From contig NZ_JAFB01000004.1 in the NCBI RefSeq assembly GCF_000519205.1, forward strand, positions 217,269 to 281,268: a stretch of 64,000 nt of DNA, given 5' to 3'. The DNA comes from Amycolatopsis taiwanensis DSM 45107 (GTDB taxonomy: Bacteria; Actinomycetota; Actinomycetes; Mycobacteriales; Pseudonocardiaceae). The position numbers and the translations under genes were made by a program. Shown in pieces: positions 1 to 7,485 of the stretch (positions are counted from its first letter, which is position 1; each line of letters starts with the position of its first letter). Under the pieces are notes generated by a model. The model was not told the origin of the DNA, did no database searches, and saw nothing but the letters and a program-made list of their open reading frames with translations.

Positions 1-191
1 GCATCGGTCGCCCGCGTCCAAGCGCGGATATCGTCATCGGTCGGCGTCTGCCGTCCGTTCTCAAGCTTGGAGACCTTGGAATGCGGCCAGTTGAGTTGTC
101 CTGCCAACTGGCGACCGGTCAAGTTGGCGTTCAGACGCAGCTCACGAAGCCGACCGCCCAGTGCGGCACGCGCATCCTGGACGCTCGGCAT
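1..191 (-). CDS. XRE-family helix-turn-helix regulator (3' part beyond window)
   Basis: Reading the minus strand from an ATG at 191 gives 63 codons before the window ends, so the C-terminal part is missing. The visible part is an HTH_XRE/Cro-like DNA-binding domain: a first helix with ALGGRLRELRLNANLTGRQLA, then QLNWPHSKVSKLENGRQTPT, which contains the recognition helix and the family's SKLENG turn. It starts 13 nt after the stop of the DUF6879 gene, so the two are probably one operon. In actinomycetes such regulators often pair with small DUF397/DUF6879-type proteins. The target is unknown, and the C-terminal sensor domain cannot be judged here. Confidence 0.75.
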   Translation of the reverse strand, partial: MPSVQDARAALGGRLRELRLNANLTGRQLAGQLNWPHSKVSKLENGRQTPTDDDIRAWTRATD

Positions 192-204
192 GTGGATGGG
201 TTCG

Positions 205-747
205 TTACGCGGCAAAGTCTTCCCGTCGGAGCGCCTTGTGCCACGCGGCGTCTCGCCAGTAGTTGTGCTGCACGATCGCGGCTGGGTCCTCGACCACTTC
301 CCCACCGAGGAAAGCCTCGTCCTGGTCGAAGTGCATCCGCACCAACAGACGCGAATCGAACAGCCAGTAGTCGTAGTCGGGAAGGTCTGTGGCCTGCGCC
401 CGATCGAGGTAGCGGATGTCTTCGCCCGCCTTGTTGGTGTAGCCCGAACAGAACAGCCCGAAGCGGCTGTAGTCGGTGAGCGGCACCGTAACCACCCGGA
501 CGCGGGCGAACCGCTTGCCCTCGCCGGTCGCCTGCCGGATCATGTCCAGCCAGTTCTCGAACCAGCCCATGTCCACCTTCTCGCCGGCGACGAACTGCCG
601 TAGCGCTTCCGTCTCGTTCGCGGACTTGTACTGGTCACGCGTCTCCAGGCGGAAGGCCGTGTGCTCAAAGGTGCGAAAGAGCTGGCCGAACTCCGGGCCA
701 GGCTCGATGAAGCGGCTCAGTGGTCTCCCTCTTCCTACGTGTTTCAC
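205..747 (-). CDS. DUF6879 family protein
   Basis: A 180-aa protein matching my recollection of the actinobacterial DUF6879 family. Visible traits are an N-terminal EFGQLFRTFEHTAFRLETRDQY segment, a central basic stretch FARVRVVTVPLTDYSRF, and a C-terminal DYDYWLFDSRLLVRMHFD followed by NYWRDAAWHKALRR. No signal peptide or membrane segment is seen. The called start is GTG (747). A start a few codons downstream is possible, because the purine-rich GGAAGAGGGAGA lies inside the ORF. Function is unknown; the family typically sits beside XRE regulators, as here. It may be the partner of the downstream HTH protein, but that is inference from context. Confidence 0.65.
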   Translation of the reverse strand: MKHVGRGRPLSRFIEPGPEFGQLFRTFEHTAFRLETRDQYKSANETEALRQFVAGEKVDMGWFENWLDMIRQATGEGKRFARVRVVTVPLTDYSRFGLFCSGYTNKAGEDIRYLDRAQATDLPDYDYWLFDSRLLVRMHFDQDEAFLGGEVVEDPAAIVQHNYWRDAAWHKALRREDFAA

Positions 748-758
748 GTTTTCACGAA

Positions 759-789
759 GTGTGACGGTAGACGATTCGAACCCTGAAGG
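759..789 (-). repeat. Degenerate copy of the tRNA-Tyr 3' part (att-like)
   Basis: These 31 nt align with 6024-6056, which covers the last bases of tRNA-Tyr (acceptor 3' strand, T arm, edge of the variable arm). By hand alignment, 29 of 33 columns are identical, with two single-base gaps and two mismatches. Both copies have the same orientation. The copy sits between the DUF6879 gene start and the stop of the STAND ATPase gene and does not continue into a whole tRNA. This is the pattern left when an element integrates at a tRNA 3' end, but the divergence means it is old or no longer functional. Confidence 0.55.
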
Positions 790-821
790 TGGCTGTCACA
801 CGATCCGTGTTTGCGGGCCCC

Positions 822-2996
822 TTAGTCAGCGCGAGTGTTGTTTTTGGCGGGTTGGTTTTCGGCTGCGCGGAGGCGTTGGCGTACGAGGTCAGCACGTTGT
901 CGTAGGCCGTACTGGTCGTAGAGGTGAACGGCTTCGCGCCAGCTGGTGATCGCGTCTACCGTGTGGCCGGTGTGGTGAAGCGAGACGGCAAGACAGTTCA
1001 GGCATTCGGCGATTTCGTACTTGTAGGCGTCAATGGTGTGGCGGAGGCTGATCGCGTGGCGTAGCAGCGTGATCGCTTGTTGGTGCTCGCCGAGACCCTG
1101 TTTGGCTTGCGCGACGCGTTGGAGTGCGAAGGGTTCAACCAGAGGGTCGCTTGCCTGGCGGGCACGGGTAAGGGAGCGTTCGCCGTATTCGAGTGCTTCC
1201 TGGTAGTGGCCGAGGCCGGAGTATACCTCGCTGAGGTTGCCTTCGATGATTGTTTTGAGGCGGCTGTCGGCGTCTGGACACAATGGCAGTGCCTCTTCGA
1301 GGTGGGGGAGTGCATCTTCGAACCTGTCTTGCTGAAGCGCCAGGAGGCCGAGGTTGTTCAATGCGGCCGCGATGAACATGCGCTCGCCGAGGTCGCGACT
1401 GCCGGCCAACGCGTCGTTGAAGAGGGTTAATGCCTCATCCCACCGTTCCATATCTACAAAGGTTTCGCCCAAATGGCCGCGGAAGCGCAGTTCGGCACGG
1501 CGGTCACCGAGGCGCTGCGCGGCCAACAGGCCTGCGTGGGCGCATTCGAGTGCAGCCTCCCAGTTGCCGTCGAAAAGGAAGAAGCGGTCGCTGTCGGCGA
1601 GGTTGACGATGTAGTAGTCCAAGTTGCGGCTGGCGGCGTGGCGGAGGGCGACGAGGATGTTGACCTGCTCGCTGCGTAGCCAGTTCAGTGCCTGTGCTCG
1701 TTCGGTGATGGGGACAGGATCAGGCGGAACGGGTGCGTGCAACGGGTGTTGGCGAGGTCCCGAGTAGGCCAGTTGGTCGCAGTGCCAGGTGGTGTGGGCA
1801 TACCAGCTGAGGAGTGTGTGCAGAGCTGCCTTCCGGTCGGTTGGTGGGTCATGGCGGTGGGCTTGGTCAGCGGCGTAGGTGCGCAGTAGGTCGTGGAACC
1901 GGTATCGGCCGCTGGCTGCGGGTTCGATCATGTGTGCCGAGGCCAGTTCGTCGAGCAGGCGGCGGGCATGGTGTGGTGGTTGTTGGGCGAGGGCAGCGGC
2001 GGCGTGCACGCTCACATCGGGGCCAGGGTGCAGACCCAAGCGGCGGAACAGGCGTGCTTGTTCCGGTGTGAGTCGGTGGTAGGACCAGTCGAAGACGCCG
2101 CGCACCGTAGCTCGTTCGTCGCCGTCGCGGCTGAGGGCATCCAGGCGGTAGCCATCATCGGCGAGTTCTGCGACGACATCGGCGACGCTGGTGTACAGGC
2201 TCGCGGCGGCGCGTCCGGCAGCGATGCGCAGTGCCAGGGGTAGCCGCGCGCAAAACCGGATGAGGTCGTAGATCGCGTCGTGTTCGGCGGCAGCTCGGTC
2301 CGGACCGATGATCCCGGTCACCAGTTCGAGGGCCTCGGTCTCAGTGAGCAGGTCTAGCGTCAGCCGGGTAGCGGAGTCGGTAACGACCAGACCAGTTAGG
2401 CTGTCTCGGCTCGTCACCACCACCACGCAGCCGGACGCTCCAGGCAGGAGCGGCCGGACCTGCTCGGCCTCGTTGGCGTTGTCCAGGACGACCAGTACTT
2501 GCCGATGAGCCAACAAGGTCCGGTACAGGGCTGTCTGAGCCTCGACGTCGGCAGGGATTGCTTCGGTGGGAGCGCCCAGGGCGCGGAGGAACCCAGGGAG
2601 TACTTCTCTTGCCGTGGCGGGGGATCCTGGGCCATAGCCGCGCAGGTTGACGTAGAGGGTGCCGTCAGGGAATTGGTGTTGGACACGGTGGGCCCAATGC
2701 ACAGCCAGGGAGGTCTTGCCGATCCCGGCAGCGCCGTCCACCGCTGAGATCACCGCCGCACCCGGCACGTTGCCGCCAGAAGGCAGCAGTGAGTCCAGCG
2801 CCGTGAGGTGTTCATCCCGACCGGTGAAGTCACGGACCACCAGTGGCAGCTGTCGGGGCACCACTCGCACGCTCGCAGGCGATGCGTTGCCGGCAAGGAC
2901 GACCTGATGGATCGACTCGGCCTGCACCACCGGGCCGTGCGAGGTGCCGCTGGCCTCATTGTGGATTCCCGGTGTGTCAACCACAGGCGGGAGCAT
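822..2996 (-). CDS. STAND ATPase: NB-ARC domain with C-terminal TPR repeats
   Basis: A 724-aa signal-transduction ATPase. Residues 1-55 are a short linker carrying the HGPVVQAESIH motif often seen before NB-ARC in actinomycetes. The Walker A motif GIGKTSLA is at about 91-98, Walker B LVVLDN at about 167-172, and a GLPLA-like RLPLALRIAAG follows. Next come a winged-helix-like region (about 290-370) and about six TPR units (roughly 480-715, e.g. AALNNLGLLALQQDRFEDALPHLEEAL). It lacks the SARP DNA-binding domain of AfsR-type regulators and any obvious TIR, protease or nuclease effector domain. It could therefore be an orphan regulator, or the sensor of a conflict system whose effector is separate. 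No clear ribosome site precedes ATG 2996. It lies in the accessory region beside tRNA-Tyr. Confidence 0.85.
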   Translation of the reverse strand: MLPPVVDTPGIHNEASGTSHGPVVQAESIHQVVLAGNASPASVRVVPRQLPLVVRDFTGRDEHLTALDSLLPSGGNVPGAAVISAVDGAAGIGKTSLAVHWAHRVQHQFPDGTLYVNLRGYGPGSPATAREVLPGFLRALGAPTEAIPADVEAQTALYRTLLAHRQVLVVLDNANEAEQVRPLLPGASGCVVVVTSRDSLTGLVVTDSATRLTLDLLTETEALELVTGIIGPDRAAAEHDAIYDLIRFCARLPLALRIAAGRAAASLYTSVADVVAELADDGYRLDALSRDGDERATVRGVFDWSYHRLTPEQARLFRRLGLHPGPDVSVHAAAALAQQPPHHARRLLDELASAHMIEPAASGRYRFHDLLRTYAADQAHRHDPPTDRKAALHTLLSWYAHTTWHCDQLAYSGPRQHPLHAPVPPDPVPITERAQALNWLRSEQVNILVALRHAASRNLDYYIVNLADSDRFFLFDGNWEAALECAHAGLLAAQRLGDRRAELRFRGHLGETFVDMERWDEALTLFNDALAGSRDLGERMFIAAALNNLGLLALQQDRFEDALPHLEEALPLCPDADSRLKTIIEGNLSEVYSGLGHYQEALEYGERSLTRARQASDPLVEPFALQRVAQAKQGLGEHQQAITLLRHAISLRHTIDAYKYEIAECLNCLAVSLHHTGHTVDAITSWREAVHLYDQYGLRQRADLVRQRLRAAENQPAKNNTRAD

Positions 2997-3748
2997 GCCG
3001 CAGTCGAAGCGAAGGACTCAAGCAATGTCACCATCTTCGAGCTGGACAGAGGCGAGATGTACATCGAGACAGCGATCCGCAGCGTATGGCCGGCACGCCG
3101 ATAGGACATGCACACACTGTCAAGGGGTGCGACCCGGTGTCCGCCACATAGAACTACTGAGCCACGAGAACCAAGGGCATCGGACGACCTCGACGTACCA
3201 GGCCGTCATGATTTAGGTCCCTGTTCGACCGCATCACGTCCGACGCGGCCGATGCCGAGACCGCGCTCGTGGCCGTGCGGAGCTGAGTCCCAACCCTATC
3301 GAGCCGCCCGGTCTGGCAGCCGTCGGGCGCACCATGAGAAGGCCACCTGGGCTGGGGGCTGGTCCCCTTGGCTGATCTCCGAAGCGGTGCCGGGTCCAGA
3401 GCGCAGCCGTGGCTAACAACCGTAGAGGAAGTAAACTTTCATCTCCGGCAAGTAGACCGGCTACCCCAATCGAGTGAATTTGGCCCCCTCGCCTGGCCGC
3501 GAGGGGGCCAAAGATCCCGACTAGCGATGTTCGCCCTATGAACAGAACTGCAGGTCAGGCTGTTGCCGTTAACTGTAGCAAGCAACGTCGTCAACGGTAG
3601 TAAACAGATTCGAGCAACTGTGGGACGCGAGTCGGTCGGCGTGTCGTCCGGGAGCATCCCATCCAACTAGGGCAATATCGAGGAACGCCGGGCTGGCCCC
3701 TGGCACTAGTAGATGTTCGCCCTATGACAGAACGAAAGGATCTCCATA
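2997..3748. other. Gene-poor stretch with relics and short repeats
   Basis: No convincing intact gene in these 752 bases. It must hold the promoter of the STAND ATPase gene (minus strand). A plus-strand reading near 3224-3289 ends in a coding-like FDRITSDAADAETALVAVRS followed by a stop but has no credible start, so it looks like the tail of a broken gene. A 20-nt sequence at 3372-3391 recurs at 4036-4055. A 15-nt sequence, GATGTTCGCCCTATG, occurs at 3526-3540 and again at 3712-3726 just before the next small gene. Confidence 0.4.
3479..3512. terminator. Perfect 14-bp stem-loop
   Basis: Inverted repeat TTTGGCCCCCTCGC (3479-3492) and its exact complement (3499-3512) around a 6-nt CTGGCC loop. 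It is very stable and GC-rich without a long T tract, as usual for actinobacterial terminators. It lies in the gap between the STAND ATPase promoter region and the small membrane gene. It may insulate either side or end transcripts from a gene that has since decayed. Confidence 0.5.
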
Positions 3749-3946
3749 GTGACATGTCCTGGCATCTCGACGCGCCCTAACAGCTGGCAAAACCCGGTGG
3801 TGCTGATCATCATTTTGTTGGTCGCAACAGCGTTGGCCCGGCTCGGTATGTCTGCCGCCGGAATTGCGGCGACCATCGGAGCCGCGTCGGTAGCCGTGCT
3901 ACGTGTGACTGGCCGCGCCCGTCACCTTCAGTCGCAGCCCCGTTAA
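3749..3946 (+). CDS. Small hydrophobic membrane protein, function unknown
   Basis: A 65-aa protein starting at GTG 3749 with a good ribosome site, GAAAGGA, 8 nt upstream. Residues about 15-55 are strongly hydrophobic (NPVVLIIILLVATALARL then GMSAAGIAATIGAASVAVL). This suggests one or two membrane helices, followed by a basic tail VTGRARHLQSQPR. I recognise no family. It is transcribed divergently from the STAND ATPase gene about 750 bases away. A small membrane protein beside an effector-less STAND ATPase could be a separate membrane-acting effector, but that is only a hypothesis. Confidence 0.5.
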   Translation: MTCPGISTRPNSWQNPVVLIIILLVATALARLGMSAAGIAATIGAASVAVLRVTGRARHLQSQPR

Positions 3947-4626
3947 CGCTGCTCTGCGGCCGGACGCCCAAATCGGTTTCCGGCCGCAGGCCGCGGCCAC
4001 GTCGGCGCACGACTGGCGGAAGCTCGACCATTCGACTGATCTCCGAAGCGGTGCCAGACAAAGAAGCTCGCGTCGCGGTGACAGTGAAAATGGTTGCGGA
4101 CTTTATAGAGTCCACACAGGATGACCTTAAGCGATCATAAATTTTGTCCTCTCGTGCACGCCCTCCCCCAGGGACGCACGAGCCCCCGTTCAATCACCGG
4201 ACCATTACGCACCGTGCCCAGCCACAAGTTTAACCCGAGCGACCTCGAATACCACCAAGACCACTTCGCAACGCCATAGCCCGCGACCGCAACTTGAGTC
4301 CGCGCGTTCCCGACCGTTGCGCCGTCGCGTGTAATCCGAAAAATGATCGGCTTCGCCAGCCGATAGACGGCGTTCGACCCGATTCTGACGAGGTCGGCGC
4401 CGCCTGGATCGAGTCCAGCCTACGCACGCACACGGCCACCAAGGCACCGTGCGCGGTCTGCTCGGTCAACACTGCCGCCTCGGTCAACGCTGCATACCTC
4501 CCAACGTCAGGTCATCACGGTCCAGTCTCTCATGCGCGACCGTGACCAAGACTGGCTCTGATAGCCCCGTAGAAGCGATTCCGCCGGGATCCTGGCGTCC
4601 TGTGGGACCTGGCCAACCGCTACCTC
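3947..4626. other. Gene-poor stretch with a gene remnant
   Basis: No intact gene seen. A plus-strand reading at 4036-4140 (LISEAVPDKEARVAV ... STQDDLKRS, stop at 4138-4140) looks coding in composition but has no clear start. It shares its first 20 bases with 3372-3391, which also read LISEAVP. Both may be fragments of related broken genes. 4142-4626 shows only a hairpin (4151-4182) and otherwise nothing I can name. Confidence 0.35.
4151..4182. terminator. Stem-loop, possible terminator
   Basis: CTCGTGC (4151-4157) pairs with GCACGAG (4176-4182), with an inner CCCT/AGGG stem around a C-rich loop. It lies 445 nt beyond the stop of the minus-strand gene ending at 4627 and just after the plus-strand remnant ending at 4140. 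It may have served the latter. Confidence 0.35.
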
Positions 4627-5568
4627 TCAGCTACCCGTGATCGACTGAACAGCAGCCTCGGCCAAGCCCACGAGCATCGTCTTCGCTGCTGTGGTCGGTG
4701 CTTCTCCGAGGAGCCGAACGATCCCGTCGATCATCCGGCGCATCACTCCCCGGTTAGGCGACTGCGACTCAGCCTCCTTGTGGAGGCTTGCCGCTTCGGT
4801 CTCGAGTTCAGCTCGAGTTGCGTCGGAAAGCCCCAAGGTTTGCGAGATCTGCCCGACCAAGCCGGCGAGGTTGAGTACCTCGGTCACGTCCAGGCCCATG
4901 TTGAGGTTTTGCACGACGTTCTTATTCGCCATCGCCATGTTGCCGTGGTTGTCGGCCACGTTGATGGTGGTACTGGTCGTGTTCACGTTGGTCGTGCCAC
5001 GGCTGCCGCGCGCAAGGTAGTCAGCCACTACTCCTCCGAAATCGGTCAAGCAAGCGTGCCCTTCAGCGGTCAAATGCGGACGCACTTCTCCGTCGGACGC
5101 TTGATCGAGCCGTGCTGAGGTGATGAGCCCTTGGTGGTGCAGGTACTGCGCTGCTTTGAGTACGTCGCGATGACTGTACGAGCCACCAGTTGCTTCGAGA
5201 TTCGCACCAGCCTCGAACTCGCTCCAGTCGACCGGGATGCGGTCCGCTTCCTCTTCCTGGTCGAGCCATGTAAGCATGCGCCTGCGCAGTTCCTCAGCTC
5301 GCCGCCGAGGAGCTGCCAGTTCAGCTTGGCGACGCTGGGCCGCAGCAATACCTCGATGATTGAGTAGAGCGCCCGGCCCGCCAAATGTGCTGACGTCCTC
5401 GACGAGGCCGGTGTCAGCCAAGTGCCGCACGACGTCGAGACCGAACCTAATATCAAGGCCGTTCTCCTCGAGATAGGAGTCGATGTCGCTCGACGGTGTA
5501 GCGCTGTTGTAACTGGCGTAGAGCCAGTCCAGCAACTTAGCAGCATGCTCTTCGAGGTTGGCAGGCAT
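4627..5568 (-). CDS. Hypothetical protein with two predicted winged-helix units
   Basis: A 313-aa soluble protein. I chose ATG 5568 because AGAAAGGAC precedes it; the open frame extends to 5727 but that extension looks non-coding. Two similar units are visible. Residues about 5-75 contain LLDWLYAS..., VVRHLADTGLVEDV and LNHRGIAAA. Residues about 95-190 contain LTWLDQEE..., VLKAAQYLHHQGLIT and LTAEGHACL. Both resemble winged helices ending in a wing. A Thr/Asn-rich linker follows (NVNTTSTTINVADNHGNM, then NKNVVQNLN), and then a helical C-terminus. The VVQ-type linker recalls the HGPVVQ segment of the neighbouring STAND ATPase. No enzyme motif is seen and the function is unknown. It is probably cargo of the tRNA-Tyr island. 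Confidence 0.6.
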   Translation of the reverse strand: MPANLEEHAAKLLDWLYASYNSATPSSDIDSYLEENGLDIRFGLDVVRHLADTGLVEDVSTFGGPGALLNHRGIAAAQRRQAELAAPRRRAEELRRRMLTWLDQEEEADRIPVDWSEFEAGANLEATGGSYSHRDVLKAAQYLHHQGLITSARLDQASDGEVRPHLTAEGHACLTDFGGVVADYLARGSRGTTNVNTTSTTINVADNHGNMAMANKNVVQNLNMGLDVTEVLNLAGLVGQISQTLGLSDATRAELETEAASLHKEAESQSPNRGVMRRMIDGIVRLLGEAPTTAAKTMLVGLAEAAVQSITGS

Positions 5569-5725
5569 TTGGCGTTCGTCCTTTCTCTGACCATGGTCGA
5601 CTTCCCACTCATGTCGAGTCGAGAGAGGATCGAAGTCTGTTACGCTCCGGTACATCAGCGGCCGTTTCGTAACCTCAACGTGTCGCAGCGCTCGCGCCAC
5701 GTTGACCAGCGGGGACGCTTCGAAC

Positions 5726-5860
5726 ATGGCAACGCACCCGGAACCGATCTACGCCGAGACTGAGAGCGAACGCGACTGGTGGCTAGCCAACCTGCACCGC
5801 CCGCAGGAGAAGTACATCGTCGACCAGGTGCCTGACCTGAGCGACCACGCATGGGCTTGA
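5726..5860 (+). CDS. Small hypothetical protein (44 aa)
   Basis: ATG 5726 to TGA 5860 encodes MATHPEPIYAETESERDWWL..., continuing with HRPQEKYIVDQVPDL. The composition is protein-like (acidic, Trp-rich), and a GGGGA purine run lies about 11 nt upstream. It is divergent from the winged-helix gene (start 5568) and lies between that gene and the tRNA-Tyr terminator. No family is recognised. It could also be the stump of a larger gene, such as the end of an island gene truncated at the tRNA side. Confidence 0.35.
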   Translation: MATHPEPIYAETESERDWWLANLHRPQEKYIVDQVPDLSDHAWA

Positions 5861-5974
5861 CGACTGCAACCGCCGCCACCCCCGTAGACCTACCACCGTG
5901 ATCGGTAGCCCACAGATGGCCCACAAACAACCCGCACAAGCCTGCACTCGGCTGCACACAGCCGCACACCACAT

Positions 5975-6018
5975 GAAACACCCCCGTGACCTACCTTCGC
6001 AGGTCGCGGGGGTGTTTC
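5975..6018 (-). terminator. Terminator downstream of tRNA-Tyr
   Basis: GAAACACCCCCGTGACCT (5975-5992) and AGGTCGCGGGGGTGTTTC (6001-6018) form an 18-bp stem with one mismatch around an 8-nt loop, ending in a T-rich side on the minus strand. It begins about 9 nt past the tRNA 3' end, a typical position for a tRNA terminator. Confidence 0.8.
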
Positions 6019-6026
6019 GGGTGGTG

Positions 6027-6108
6027 TGGCGGGTAGAGGATTCGAACCTCTGAAGGCAGTGCCGTCTGATTTACAGTCAGATCCCTTTGGCCGCTCGGGC
6101 AACCCGCC
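6027..6108 (-). tRNA. tRNA-Tyr (anticodon GTA)
   Basis: The minus strand reads GGCGGGTTGCCCGAGCGGCC at the 5' end, then an anticodon loop CTGTAAA carrying GTA, a long class II variable arm, the T loop GGTTCGAATCC, and the closing ACCCGCC plus discriminator A at 6027. The seven acceptor pairs all match. At 82 nt with a long variable arm it fits bacterial tRNA-Tyr. CCA is not encoded. The 3' end faces the accessory region at 1-6,000, making this a natural integration site. Confidence 0.97.
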
Positions 6109-6229
6109 GTGGCTGGTGAACCAGCCGATGCAAAGAGTACCCAACGCCCCACCGGTGCGGGCAACCGGGTTACGCGAGCGGTCTATGGTGTGTTCTACCT
6201 GACCAGCAAGACGACTGAGGTGGGACAAC

Positions 6230-6721
6230 GTGGCGGATCCGTCGTTCGACGTGGTGAGCAAGGTCGATCGTCAGGAGGTGGACAACGCGCTGAACCAGGC
6301 CGCGAAGGAGTTGTCCACGCGCTTCGACTTCCGTGGCGTCAACGCGAAGGTGTCGTGGGCCGGTGACGAGGCGATCACGATCGAGGCCGAGACCGAGGAG
6401 CGGGCCGTGGCCGCGGTCGAGGTGTTCAAGGAGAAGCTGATCAAGCGGGGCATCTCACTGAAGGCGTTCGAGGCCGGCGAGCCCGCGGTGTCCGGGAAGA
6501 TCTACAAGGTCAACGGCAAGATCATCCAGGGTATCGCCTCGGACAAGGCCAAGCAGATCGCCAAGTTCATTCGTGACGAGGGGCCAAAGGGCGTCCAGGC
6601 GCAGATCCAGGGTGACCAGTTGCGGGTGACCGGGAAGAAAAAGGACCACCTGCAGGAGGTCATCTCCCTGCTCAAGGGCAAGGACTTCGACATCGCTCTT
6701 CAGTTCACGAACTACCGGTAA
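6230..6721 (+). CDS. yajQ: YajQ-family (UPF0234) nucleotide-binding protein
   Basis: 163 aa, full length for the family. It has the hallmark start [21 protein letters not shown] (residues 4-24), then STRFDFRG, and the ending [13 protein letters not shown]. YajQ proteins have two ferredoxin-like folds; some bind cyclic di-GMP and act as regulatory co-factors, but ligand binding is not proven for actinobacterial members. The start is GTG 6230 after GAGGTGGGA. It is monocistronic, with a terminator 16 nt after the stop. M. tuberculosis carries the orthologue near htpX, consistent with the synteny here. Confidence 0.9.
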   Translation: MADPSFDVVSKVDRQEVDNALNQAAKELSTRFDFRGVNAKVSWAGDEAITIEAETEERAVAAVEVFKEKLIKRGISLKAFEAGEPAVSGKIYKVNGKIIQGIASDKAKQIAKFIRDEGPKGVQAQIQGDQLRVTGKKKDHLQEVISLLKGKDFDIALQFTNYR

Positions 6722-6736
6722 CGCCGGGACGTGATG

Positions 6737-6758
6737 CCCGGCCGTAGTCGCGGCCGGG
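6737..6758 (+). terminator. Terminator of yajQ
   Basis: A perfect 8-bp GC stem, CCCGGCCG (6737-6744) with CGGCCGGG (6751-6758), and a TAGTCG loop, 16 nt after the yajQ stop. There is no T tract, as is common in this phylum. Confidence 0.7.
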
Positions 6759-6761
6759 TGA

Positions 6762-6781
6762 GATGCTGCGTTGACAGCATC
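6762..6781 (+). promoter_or_regulatory. Putative operator overlapping the TetR gene -35 box
   Basis: Inverted repeat GATGCTG-N6-CAGCATC (6762-6768, 6775-6781). It covers the TTGACA element at 6771-6776. This size and position fit autorepression by the TetR-type protein encoded 50 nt downstream. Confidence 0.5.
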
Positions 6782-6800
6782 AAGTGATCAGGTGTAGTCA
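6771..6800 (+). promoter_or_regulatory. Promoter of the TetR gene at 6832
   Basis: A consensus -35 TTGACA (6771-6776), 18 nt, then -10 TAGTCA (6795-6800). The predicted start would lie about 25 nt before ATG 6832, which is preceded by GCTGAGG. Confidence 0.55.
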
Positions 6801-6831
6801 TCCCCGCAACCGACTGCGGGGCGGCTGAGGC

Positions 6832-7395
6832 ATGCGGGAAACACTCCAGGAACGACTCGTTCGCACGGGGCTGGAGTTGCTGGCGGACCAACCGGCCGAA
6901 CGGTTGAGCCTGCGGCAACTGGCCGAGAAACTGGATGTCAGCCATCAGGCGCCGTACGTCCACTTCGGCTCCAAACGCCGGTTCCTCGCGGCGGTCGCGG
7001 GCGCCGGGTTGCGGCGGGCGACCGCGCAGGCCAAGGCGGCGGTCGCGTCCGCCGCTGAACCGCTCGCGCGCCTCCACGCGCTCGTCGACGCCTACCTTCG
7101 CTTCATCCGCACCCAGCCACACGTGCACGACCTCGCCTACGGGCCCCTGGTCGCCAAGGCGGACCACCCGCTCCTCCAGCAGGCCGCGATCGAATACTGG
7201 GACCTGCTGCACGAGACCGTCGCAGCCTGCCAGCCGGAGGGCACCGGGGAAGAAGAGATCCTCCGCCGCTGCGCCGTCACCTGGGGGACGGTGTACGGGC
7301 TGGCCACTCTCGACGAGGAATCGGTGCCCGGGGACCGGTACGCACTGATTCATGAGGCCGTCGACACGCTGAACCAGGTTTGGCACTCAAAGTAA
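6832..7395 (+). CDS. TetR/AcrR-family transcriptional regulator
   Basis: 187 aa. The N-terminal HTH is residues about 8-55: GLELLADQPAERLSLRQLAEKLDVSHQAPYVHFGSK, with the family's Y-x-HF-x-SK ending. The C-terminal part (about 75-185) resembles the WHG-type TetR_C_33 ligand domain (LARLHALVDAYLRFIRTQPHVHDLAYGPL). The ligand is unknown. It stands alone between yajQ and the secreted sialidase-like gene; the inverted repeat over its promoter suggests autoregulation. It might also control the gene at 7486, about 90 nt downstream on the same strand. Confidence 0.88.
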   Translation: MRETLQERLVRTGLELLADQPAERLSLRQLAEKLDVSHQAPYVHFGSKRRFLAAVAGAGLRRATAQAKAAVASAAEPLARLHALVDAYLRFIRTQPHVHDLAYGPLVAKADHPLLQQAAIEYWDLLHETVAACQPEGTGEEEILRRCAVTWGTVYGLATLDEESVPGDRYALIHEAVDTLNQVWHSK

Positions 7396-7485
7396 CGAAC
7401 TCGGCACTTTGCGCGACTTAGTGAGCATCGGACCGCCGGCGACCTTGTAATCCAATTCCGGCACTCACCGTGAGGGAGGCGCCGG

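Noticed and set aside
759-789. A second tRNA gene
   Set aside because: Only the 3' acceptor strand and T arm are present; there is no anticodon arm or 5' half.
3439-3666. 75-codon minus-strand frame near the STAND gene
   Set aside because: It runs through the perfect hairpin at 3479-3512 and shows no family features or ribosome site.
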